Assembly: GCA_030247855.1 (NCBI GenBank)
Contig: JAPDRN010000057.1
Coordinates: forward strand, 124,001-188,000
DNA from: Knufia peltigerae
Taxonomy: Eukaryota; Ascomycota; Eurotiomycetes; Chaetothyriales; Trichomeriaceae
DNA length: 64,000 nucleotides
Reading direction: 5' to 3'
Both the position numbers and the translations under genes were made by a program. Below are positions 26,514-33,646 of this stretch, one piece after another. The notes beneath the pieces are model-generated. The model was not told the origin of the DNA and did not search any database. It worked only from the letters and a program-made list of their open reading frames with translations. Positions within the stretch are counted from its first letter, which is position 1. Every line of letters starts with the position of its first letter.

Positions 26514-27756
26514 GTGATCCCGCCGTGTCTTGTGGTTCGGTGCCGGATGCACCGGCTCCAAACACCGCTCCAATGCTAGCGACGTTCCGTGTATGCCCAG
26601 CCTTTCTGCCAGGCATGGTCCAGTCACCCGGAATTTCGGTGTTCACAGCTGCGACAAACGCTTCACTCAGTGCGAAGCGTTCCTTGATTGCGTTGTTGAA
26701 GGACTCAGCGGACGGGAACTCCTGAAGGCCAATGGACATGGACTCCTTCGCGCTCTCATGCCACTGGTGGAATGCGCGAACGTAGGCTGGACCCTCGTCT
26801 GGCCGATTCCACTTCTCAGCAAAGTTCTCGTCATCATCCTTCGGGTTACAGACCAGGTACTGGCCGCCATCGATACGGATGTACGCAGGCATGTTGGTTA
26901 CGATCTCAAGGATCGCATCGAGTGGTTTGCGCGGCCTGCGAAGTGAATCGGCCGCTACATCTTCATAAGCGCGTGTAGCCAGAGTAGTGATAACAGCAGA
27001 GATTGGCCGATGAGCGGGATCCCCGCTCTGTATCGCCCACTCATCCCTGTGCCGCTTAAGAAGCTTGATAGCTGCTCGCAAGGGGTCGCTATCGATGTAC
27101 TCCTCGTACTCGGGAAGCGGGGCCTGTGTGGCGGCGTCCATCACCACGGCCTTTCTTGCGAGAACCGCAACGCTCTCGAGAGCGATCTCTTTCTTGGTCG
27201 CTGCATCGAGCCAGTAGTTGTACGGAATCGGACTGCTTGCTTTCCAAGCCATTAGCTCTCGGTCCGGCACCTCAAGCTTGCCTTGCCCATTGGCCTCTGT
27301 GCTGCCAGGAATGGCCCGAGCAGGCGTGATGTCAATGTGGAATCCGGGGTTTGTGTCCGCGTAGATGATCCGGACGCCGCGCCGGAGCAGTTTCACCTCA
27401 GTATCGACTCGCGTTCCCTTCGAAATTCGATCATAGATCTCATCCAGAACGGCCTTCGCGGAGGCTTCCTGGGCCTCAGGGAGCCACACGATCGCATCGG
27501 CGTCGACGGTCCCAAGGTCCGCCGGTGCCCCGCTGATCGGCTTGATCGTAGTGCGTAGTCCAATTGAGCCCTGGGGGAAGATGTGAGCGGAATTGAGCAA
27601 GGGACTCTCTGATGCATTCAGAATAACTTCGAGAACCTTGTAGCGCTCGTGGATCTTGTCGTACTGCGCTTCGGTCAACGAAATGGAGCGAGCTGCGCGC
27701 AGCAAGAAGTACTCCCAACTTTCGCGCCTCGCATCATGGTCGGTAGGCAGTGTCAT
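26497..27756 (-). CDS. CBASS CD-NTase (cyclic oligonucleotide synthase)
   Basis: A 419-aa nucleotidyltransferase of the cGAS/DncV fold. The GS motif is PQGSIGLRTT (Gly63-Ser64). Catalytic acids are Asp85 and Asp87 (VDADAIVWL) with a third in FHIDITPA (Asp142). The helical C-terminal domain follows. The protein ends in ...SLDRLG, i.e. with a terminal Gly, which fits conjugation by Cap2. On infection it should make a cyclic di- or trinucleotide that activates the upstream Cap5. The ATG overlaps the cap5 stop as ATGA. The nucleotide product cannot be told from the sequence. Confidence 0.88.
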   Translation of the reverse strand: MTLPTDHDARRESWEYFLLRAARSISLTEAQYDKIHERYKVLEVILNASESPLLNSAHIFPQGSIGLRTTIKPISGAPADLGTVDADAIVWLPEAQEASAKAVLDEIYDRISKGTRVDTEVKLLRRGVRIIYADTNPGFHIDITPARAIPGSTEANGQGKLEVPDRELMAWKASSPIPYNYWLDAATKKEIALESVAVLARKAVVMDAATQAPLPEYEEYIDSDPLRAAIKLLKRHRDEWAIQSGDPAHRPISAVITTLATRAYEDVAADSLRRPRKPLDAILEIVTNMPAYIRIDGGQYLVCNPKDDDENFAEKWNRPDEGPAYVRAFHQWHESAKESMSIGLQEFPSAESFNNAIKERFALSEAFVAAVNTEIPGDWTMPGRKAGHTRNVASIGAVFGAGASGTEPQDTAGSLDRLG

Positions 27757-28943
27757 GCACGATCTCCTGGGGTGATTGTGAAAACTTCTACAAAACGTCC
27801 TTCCTGCGTCTTTTCGCGGTCATAGACAACGTAGGGGTGCTGATGCTCGGTTGTCATAAGAGCACCGAGCTCCAAGCAGAAGGCTGCAGGAGCGGCAATG
27901 AACAGATGAATAGGGTGAGGTGTGTCGGCCTCAAGCTGGCTCATGAACCGCTGCAAGGCGTCCCTGAACGCATGAATGGCTCCGCGATTCTCCACTATCG
28001 AATAGCGTGGATCACTGATAGTGAGTGTCGCGATGCGCGCATCTCCGACTGCCAGGAGTACATCTCTTTCTGGCACAGTCGCGGAGATCGAGATGACCAA
28101 GGCCACCGGTTCTTCGCTATGCTTTGGGGCGTGGAGTTGATAGTCTGGAGGCGGAGCGGATGGATCAGACCAACGCAAGCCGTGTTCTCGGTTTGAAGAG
28201 AACGTCACGCGATTTGACCTGTCCCCGATAGTCTGGCCAAGCATGATCAGTGCCGGGATATCAGCGAGGCCCACCACTGCCAGGGCGGGTTGGTCGCCAT
28301 AGCGACCGCCGCGCCGTTGTAATTCGCGTCTTAAATCAAACCGGACATCATCCTTGATGTTCGCCCAGTAGCGTTGGTCACGCCCACCCTCACCGGGTGC
28401 TCTGAGTGTGATCTTGATGATCTCGCCGAATGCCGTCAGCCCCTCAGCAGACATTGCCATGGCCAGATCTCTTTGTGAGATGTCCGTATGGGTCACAAAG
28501 TTGCTGCCTTGCACGATCAAGCCGATGGCACGGCCTGCATCGGGCACTGTGGCGGCCAAATGGATTCGTTCTAAGTAGGCTAGGTGCAATCCAGTAAGGT
28601 CCGCCGTGGGATAGCCATCGGCGTCGCGGTCCGCCCTATCGTGACATCCAGGGCAGAGCAGCATCAGATTGTCCGTATCGTTGGTCAGATCAGCTGCCTG
28701 CTGCGCTCCATGGCTCGGGTTAGCCCTGGGACCCTTGGGGCTGGCCGGCATAATGTGAGCAACTTCGCCCCAGAGCATCTCTTGACCGACCCGAAAATCG
28801 CGCGTCAAGTCCTGACCACAGAGCTCGCAGTGGCCAGCAGACCTCACCCATACCAGCCTCTTTACTGCTTCAGCCGTGTGATACCGGCCGCGATGACTTG
28901 GTGCCGGGGAAGCTACGGTCGCCTCTTCATGAGCTGCTTTCAT
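27753..28943 (-). CDS. cap5: CBASS effector Cap5, HNH-SAVED nuclease
   Basis: Read from ATG 28943, which has an AGGGAG ribosome site (396 aa). The HNH domain carries CELC (Cys39, Cys42), GEVAHIMPAS (His63) and NLMLLCPGCHDRAD (Asn92, Cys97, Cys100, His101). The SAVED sensor spans about residues 150-396 and includes IHLFIAAPAAFCLELGAL and YVVYDRE. Known Cap5 proteins bind a cyclic nucleotide through SAVED, oligomerise, and degrade DNA, causing abortive infection. It is the first gene of the operon cap5, CD-NTase, cap2, cap3. Confidence 0.88.
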   Translation of the reverse strand: MKAAHEEATVASPAPSHRGRYHTAEAVKRLVWVRSAGHCELCGQDLTRDFRVGQEMLWGEVAHIMPASPKGPRANPSHGAQQAADLTNDTDNLMLLCPGCHDRADRDADGYPTADLTGLHLAYLERIHLAATVPDAGRAIGLIVQGSNFVTHTDISQRDLAMAMSAEGLTAFGEIIKITLRAPGEGGRDQRYWANIKDDVRFDLRRELQRRGGRYGDQPALAVVGLADIPALIMLGQTIGDRSNRVTFSSNREHGLRWSDPSAPPPDYQLHAPKHSEEPVALVISISATVPERDVLLAVGDARIATLTISDPRYSIVENRGAIHAFRDALQRFMSQLEADTPHPIHLFIAAPAAFCLELGALMTTEHQHPYVVYDREKTQEGRFVEVFTITPGDRA

Positions 28944-29451
28944 GCGATCACTCCCTGATGACAGCCCATTCTTTGGGGTGGCTGGGTGTGATTCAAGTCC
29001 CAATTTTGCTGTAATCGATTTCAGCGACCCTGCTGGCCCGTCTGGGGGCTTGCGTGTCAGCTAGGTGCAGGCGGATGGGGTTCTCTGCCGCCAGCCGGCG
29101 AGGCCGCTTCGTCCGTGCACATGGAGCTGTCACTCTGCAGTAGGTTGTCTTGTTCCAAGATGAGGCGGTAACACGGGAAGATCTGATGGAGTCCCCAATG
29201 GATCGAACCCACGAGTTCGATAGACATCGCCTGGACTCTACGGTTCAGCGACTGCGCACGAAGACCAAGAAGCGCTATTCACGCATCAGTGTGGTCATGC
29301 GTTCAACTGCCGAGATGATTCGCAGTGATGCGGAGTTTCCTACGCTGCGCTCTGAGTAGCCTGCCAGTTATCCACCGAAGGAACGGATCGCCCACACTGT
29401 GGGGCGTCGCGGACCTTGCTGCGAGATATGCTTCTGGCCGAGCGGCCTCAA
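28944..29451. other. Region upstream of CBASS
   Basis: Should hold the CBASS promoter (reading left). A short plus-strand frame at 29189-29359 (MESPMDRTHEFDRHRL..., about 55 residues, basic) cannot be assigned and may be a remnant. Nothing else is recognised. Confidence 0.35.
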
Positions 29452-29699
29452 CTACCCCCAACGAACGGCGTCGATGACCAGCTTGAATGCCTCGGAGTGC
29501 TGCCTTCGACTGGGGTAGTACAGGTAGAACCCGGGGAACGGATCGCACCATCCGTCAAGAACGGTGACAAGTTGGCCCGAGGCAATGAGTTCATCAACCT
29601 CTGGCTCATGGAGCAGCCAGGCAACGCCCAGCCCACGGCGAGCAGCTTCTATCATCATGAACTTGTTGTTGCAGATGATCCGACCTAGAACCCGAACGT
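29452..29699 (-). pseudogene. LysR-type regulator, C-terminal fragment
   Basis: The minus strand reads GRIICNNKFMMIEAARRGLGVAW and onward to a stop at 29452, which fits the last ~80 residues of a LysR substrate-binding domain. The DNA-binding half is missing. The fragment abuts an unrelated protease-domain fragment at about 29700, so both are debris from a rearrangement. Confidence 0.65.
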
Positions 29700-29760
29700 T
29701 TGATCTCCTCTGCTGAACCTTGCGATCCGAGCACGAGCGACTGCATTCCCGACCCTTCCG

Positions 29761-30048
29761 CTGGCAAACAAAGTCAATGTCGTCAACCTCTCCAGTGCAG
29801 GCGGTACAGGGCTCTACAGTTTCAACGCAGTTGTAGTGCAGAGCCTGACCTTCATGGCGCTCGGTGGAACCGGTTCGGTAGGTCTGTACGCAGCCCGCGC
29901 GCGAGTCCCTAGTGACACCGACTATGATGGCTTCTCTGCTCGCGCACGCTCTACAACCCAGACGATTCGTTTCACTGCACCAGTTGCTAGAACCTACTAC
30001 CTTCGCCTTACCGGCAGCTACAGTGGTGTGACCCTTTCAGCCAGGCAA
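29761..30048 (+). pseudogene. Secreted-protease PPC domain fragment
   Basis: The frame starting at 29761 reads NVVNLSSAGGTGLYSF, then TDYDGFSARARSTTQTIRF and ARTYYLRLTGSYSGVTLSARQ. This is the bacterial pre-peptidase C-terminal (PPC) beta-sandwich found behind subtilases and metalloproteases. No catalytic domain and no start codon precede it, so it is a relic. Confidence 0.6.
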
Positions 30049-30254
30049 GGATGTTTCGCAAGGACCAGCACCTTGGTCCTGGCAATGGCCTCTAGCAGCG
30101 CTCTGAGCCCACAGCGCTGCCTGGTGTCTAGCACGCAGCGCAGCAAGTCCTACACCGATGACTTCGTAGCCAGAGCGCCAGGGGCGGCGCGTCACGTTGG
30201 GATCGGTGGACGTTGGGTGCATTGCGCCAAAGGCCTGAAGCGGTCTCGAGCCGG

Positions 30255-30647
30255 CTAGTGTCCGTAGGAAGCCTGAGACTCCAAGTGCTGCCTGACCAAA
30301 GCGAGGTCACTGGCACGACCGCTGCACAAGAGACTCAGCGCGGGTGCCCCGCCGAACAGAGACGCCGAGTTCGGACGGTGCACCCAGGAGTCGGCTTGCT
30401 CCTTGCTGACAAAGATGGTGTGGAGTGCGCGGTACATGCCGATTAAGTGGCCCACGCGCTCAAGTGTTTCGGGTAGGCGGCCAGTCGATGTGTCGAACTC
30501 ACCTATGGCAAAAGCACGACCCACGTCATCTCCCAGGATCGCGCACTGCTCTTCTTCGGTCAGCGACCATGCTTTAGCAATCTCGGTAAAAATTCTTAGC
30601 GCCTGTTCCGCAAGATCGGAGCTGATAGAAGCAAACTGCTTGTCCAT
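30255..30647 (-). CDS. Xre/MbcA/ParS-type antitoxin-like protein
   Basis: A 130-aa protein. Residues 12-45 look like the short helical N-terminal domain of this family, and the C-terminal half (GRLPETLERVGHLIGMYRALHTIF...ADSWVHRPNSASLFGGAPALSLL) matches the toxin-binding domain usually paired with a RES-type NAD-degrading toxin. No RES gene is next to it: the downstream side is a protease fragment and the upstream side an unrelated membrane protein. It looks like an orphan antitoxin. Confidence 0.6.
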   Translation of the reverse strand: MDKQFASISSDLAEQALRIFTEIAKAWSLTEEEQCAILGDDVGRAFAIGEFDTSTGRLPETLERVGHLIGMYRALHTIFVSKEQADSWVHRPNSASLFGGAPALSLLCSGRASDLALVRQHLESQASYGH

Positions 30648-30858
30648 GACGATAGCCCATCAATTGGTGTTTCGGATGTCAGCGGCAGCTAGGTAAGTAG
30701 GCCTGCAACGTCAATGGAGTTGCCTGGAACATCTGAGCTTACTGGTCACCTTGCACGTCGCGGAGGGGCTTCAGCGAAGTTGCCAAGACTGCTCTACGAG
30801 TTAGGCGCCCTGCCGACGGATCCAGAGTTCAAGGAGCTAATGCTCAATCTGTTGGGCC

Positions 30859-31509
30859 TCATGTTTGGCTCTGCAGCGTGCAACTGGTGCATTTCAAATC
30901 GAACAGCGGGGTTTCGTCATTGGCGAGGTCTAGCAAAGCGTCACTTGACTTGGCCGCGGTCTCCCAGGGCTCGGCTGTCCACAGCGCGGCAAATGCCAAG
31001 CCTATGAGCAGAAGGCCCCAGGCTGCGGATCCAAAAGCGATGATCATTGCGGGCTGCTTGAGAATGACGAATGTAAGCGCAGTTGCTCCAAGTGTGCCGA
31101 GTGAGAAGTATGCCATTGTGAGTAGGAGCCCCTTCGCGAAGCGCACAGGATGTGATCGCGCGCTCTTCTTCCAAGATGCGGTGCCCGAATCGGAATGCCA
31201 ATCAACCAGCGACCATATCGTCGCCAGACTCATCAGAGTTTTTGTAATCTCAGATCTCTTTCGGCGGCATACTCGCCGCACAAGCAGCGCGGGCAGGTAC
31301 GTGCCCGTGAGCTGCCTAACCAATACCTCAATTGAGAGATCGTCCAGAGCATCTGGATCTTTCCAGTTCTGAAGGAACTCCTTCCGTTTCGCGAACTGCG
31401 CATCGTGTCGCGAGATACCCCACCTAAGGATAGCCAGCGCGCCTGCTGCCATTGGCGCAACCAGCGCCAGTCCAGGTGTGGACACCATCAGAGTTTGCCA
31501 AGCAGCCAT
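30859..31509 (-). CDS. Hypothetical membrane protein, 216 aa
   Basis: Hydrophobic segments near residues 12-32, 122-145 and 150-172 suggest three membrane spans. A charged cytosolic region (KRKEFLQNWKDPDALDDLSIEVLV, then a basic RRVCRRKRSEI) lies between the first and second. The overall layout recalls DUF4760-like single-gene membrane proteins found in accessory regions, but I cannot assign it with confidence. Confidence 0.5.
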   Translation of the reverse strand: MAAWQTLMVSTPGLALVAPMAAGALAILRWGISRHDAQFAKRKEFLQNWKDPDALDDLSIEVLVRQLTGTYLPALLVRRVCRRKRSEITKTLMSLATIWSLVDWHSDSGTASWKKSARSHPVRFAKGLLLTMAYFSLGTLGATALTFVILKQPAMIIAFGSAAWGLLLIGLAFAALWTAEPWETAAKSSDALLDLANDETPLFDLKCTSCTLQSQT

Positions 31510-31608
31510 CTGTCATCCTTGCTTGTGAATTGTCTAGTTTCACTCGAGAAGCCAACTTTGGCAGTAGGGAATACTCTTACTTAAGCCAAGGCGCAGACGG
31601 CCATCCTC

Positions 31609-31911
31609 GTGCGCATGCAAATGGCTTGCGCCCGACATGAGCTGATAGGCATGCTTCCTTCTATTGGCTACCAAGGCTTCCGCACCTCTCCCATCCCATC
31701 CGGGTGGGTGCAGATGGGCGGGCGCCGGGCACTGTGGTGTAACGGGCGCGAGGTGGCCAGTGTCACCCCGGCCAGCGAGGGTGGCTACCTTCTCCATCTG
31801 AACGCCCTGAAAATGTGGCAGACCAAGAACGCGCCACTCGCCAGCATCCTCCAGGGTAAGCGCTTCGCCGAGCGTTGGTGCGCCGCCAGGCTGTACCGGG
31901 CCTGCCGTTGA
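31609..31911 (+). CDS. Hypothetical protein, probably frameshifted at 3' end
   Basis: A 100-residue frame (GWVQMGGRRALWCNGREVASVTP, LNALKMWQTKNAPLASILQGKRFAERWCAARLY). Just before its stop the +1 frame continues with a plausible sequence (GLPLREAVGRL...PPTREQRQQAQRL) to about 32228, so an older longer gene was probably split by a one-base change near 31895. Function unknown. The first hairpin repeat copy lies within the second frame. Confidence 0.4.
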   Translation: MRMQMACARHELIGMLPSIGYQGFRTSPIPSGWVQMGGRRALWCNGREVASVTPASEGGYLLHLNALKMWQTKNAPLASILQGKRFAERWCAARLYRACR

Positions 31912-32171
31912 GAGAGGCCGTGGGCCGCCTGACAGATAGCACATCGATTGAGCCACGAGGGCCGCTCCCGGGCCTGCCCCCCACTCGTGAGCAACGGCAG
32001 CAGGCCCAGCGCCTAGACGCAGCAGCGGCGGCTGCATCTGCGCGGGTGATGGATGCGCTGGGGTCGCAGCGACCTCTCATAAGGAAGGAACACGGCACAC
32101 GTCCGAACCCAGCCGAAAGTAGCTACTGGGATCGGATGGTGATCTGGAAGCCTTCTCCAGGCAGGGCGTAT

Positions 32172-32195
32172 GTCCGCTTCTGGCCGAAAGCGGAC
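32172..32195 (+). repeat. 24-base hairpin repeat, copy 1 of 4
   Basis: GTCCGCTT and AAGCGGAC arms (8 bases each) around TCTGGCCG. The same 24 bases recur at 38077, 38997 and 42157 in the same orientation, with no similarity beyond the core. Confidence 0.85.
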
Positions 32196-32325
32196 ACTGC
32201 ATGTTATGTACAGTTCCCCGCCATATAGCTGGTCTGCCCTAGGCTATCCGATTAGGACGATGGCTTGGATGGCATGGCCGCAAGGAGAAGAGGACGCAGT
32301 GGACCGGCCAGAGTTTCATAGACAC

Positions 32326-33141
32326 TCAGGAGCCGCTTTGCGCGTAACGCCGCTCAAACTCTACAGGTGACAGGTCGCCAGCGGAACCATGACGACGGAC
32401 TGGGTTGTAGAACATCTCGATGTAGTCGAAGACATCCGACCGTGCCGCCTCCCGGCTTGGGTAGATGCGCCGCTTGATTCGCTCCTTTTTCAGTGCGCTG
32501 AAGAAGCTCTCGGCTACGGCCTTGTCGTGGCAGTTCCCCCGATGGCTCATGCTTGGGACCATGTGGTGGTTGGCGAGGAACGAGCGCCAGTCGTCGCTGG
32601 TGAACTGGCTACCCTGATTCGAATGCACCAATACGCCAGGAGCTGGCTTCCGCTTCCACACTGCAGCCAGCAAGGCCTGCAGCACAAGGTCGCTGGTCAT
32701 GGTTGCGGAGGTTGCCCAGCCGACAACCTGACGCGAGTAAAGGTCGACGACGGCTGCCAGGAACAGCCAGCCTTGGTAGGTACGGATGTAGGTAATGTCG
32801 GTGACCCAGACCTTGTCTGGAGCACACGGTCTGAAGTTGCGATTCAGAACATTCGATACCACGCCAGCCGGGCCGCCTCGGTGTCGTGGCTTGCTCCCAT
32901 AACCGACCTGAGCACGCAGGCCTTCGGATTTCATCAAGCGCAGGACCCGGTGACGGCTGCAGCTCTCGCCTGATTCGCGCAGGTCAGTAGTGATCCTGCG
33001 ATATCCGTAGACGGCCCCACTGGACAGCCAATGGTGCTTGATGAGGCCGAGAAAGCGCTGATCCTCACGGTAATGAGCACTGCTTTGTTGTCGCAGCCAC
33101 GCCTTGTACCCTCTGCGATGAACGCCCAGCACCCTGCACAT
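32326..33141 (-). CDS. IS3-family transposase OrfB (rve/DDE)
   Basis: The catalytic triad is present: VWVTDITYI (Asp), HSNQGSQFTSDDW (an Asn where many IS3 relatives have HSDRGSQ), and DKAVAESFFSALKKE (Glu). The second DDE position being Asn is odd and may mean reduced activity. The protein is normally made as an OrfAB fusion by a -1 frameshift. The A5G stretch near 33227 at the end of orfA leads into the orfB frame through RRVLCQGVRAKYAFIGENVRQFPLLS ahead of this ATG (33141). Confidence 0.85.
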   Translation of the reverse strand: MCRVLGVHRRGYKAWLRQQSSAHYREDQRFLGLIKHHWLSSGAVYGYRRITTDLRESGESCSRHRVLRLMKSEGLRAQVGYGSKPRHRGGPAGVVSNVLNRNFRPCAPDKVWVTDITYIRTYQGWLFLAAVVDLYSRQVVGWATSATMTSDLVLQALLAAVWKRKPAPGVLVHSNQGSQFTSDDWRSFLANHHMVPSMSHRGNCHDKAVAESFFSALKKERIKRRIYPSREAARSDVFDYIEMFYNPVRRHGSAGDLSPVEFERRYAQSGS

Positions 33142-33194
33142 GGAAAGCAGCGGGAACTGGCGAACGTTCTCGCCTATGAATGCGTACTTCGCCC

Positions 33195-33479
33195 TTACCC
33201 CCTGGCAAAGTACGCGGCGGCTTTTTCTAGAATGTCGCGCTCCTCGGTCACGCGCTTGAGCTCGGCCTTCAAACGCCGGACCTCAGCGGAGTCGCGATTG
33301 CCTGCATCTGTGCCGGCAGAGGGAACGTCGATCTTGGTCCTCGCCGCTTGCACCCAGCTGTAGAGAGTGTGCTTCGGGATGCCAATGCGTGCTGCCACAT
33401 CCACTACCGTAAAGCCGCGCTCGATCATCTGCTTAATTGCCTCGGCCCTGAACTCATCTGCATACCGTTTATTGCTCAT
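33195..33479 (-). CDS. IS3-family transposase OrfA (HTH)
   Basis: A 94-aa protein. The helix-turn-helix is EAIKQMIERGFTVVDVAARIGIPKHTLYSWV, followed by a leucine-zipper region ending ELKRVTEERDILEKAAAYFARG, as in the IS3 OrfA family. It binds the IS ends. Its tail holds the AAAAAG slippery stretch for OrfAB production. The ATG at 33479 is preferred to 33500. Confidence 0.85.
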   Translation of the reverse strand: MSNKRYADEFRAEAIKQMIERGFTVVDVAARIGIPKHTLYSWVQAARTKIDVPSAGTDAGNRDSAEVRRLKAELKRVTEERDILEKAAAYFARG

Positions 33480-33646
33480 AGGCGCCTCTTTTGTTGCCAC
33501 TAATTATGGCTCCATTGGTATCTACGAAGGGCTGGCCGGTCCACTGTCCCGAATATGAATTTCCGTTTCTTGTGCAATACTGCGGAGGCATTGACGCGGC
33601 CAGTGCAAGGGATGAATTGGAAGCCGCTCACTTACAAGGAAAGCGC

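Larger units (their letters stand above)
32297..33546 (-). mobile_element. IS3-family insertion sequence, about 1.25 kb
   Basis: Terminal inverted repeats are visible: CAGTGGACCGGCCAG at 32297-32311 matches, inverted, 33532-33546, and the match continues imperfectly for about 12 more bases. The element contains orfA and orfB of the IS3 type. I see no clear 3-4-base target duplication. It sits 100 bases upstream of the Het-C/vWA gene and may affect its expression. Confidence 0.8.
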
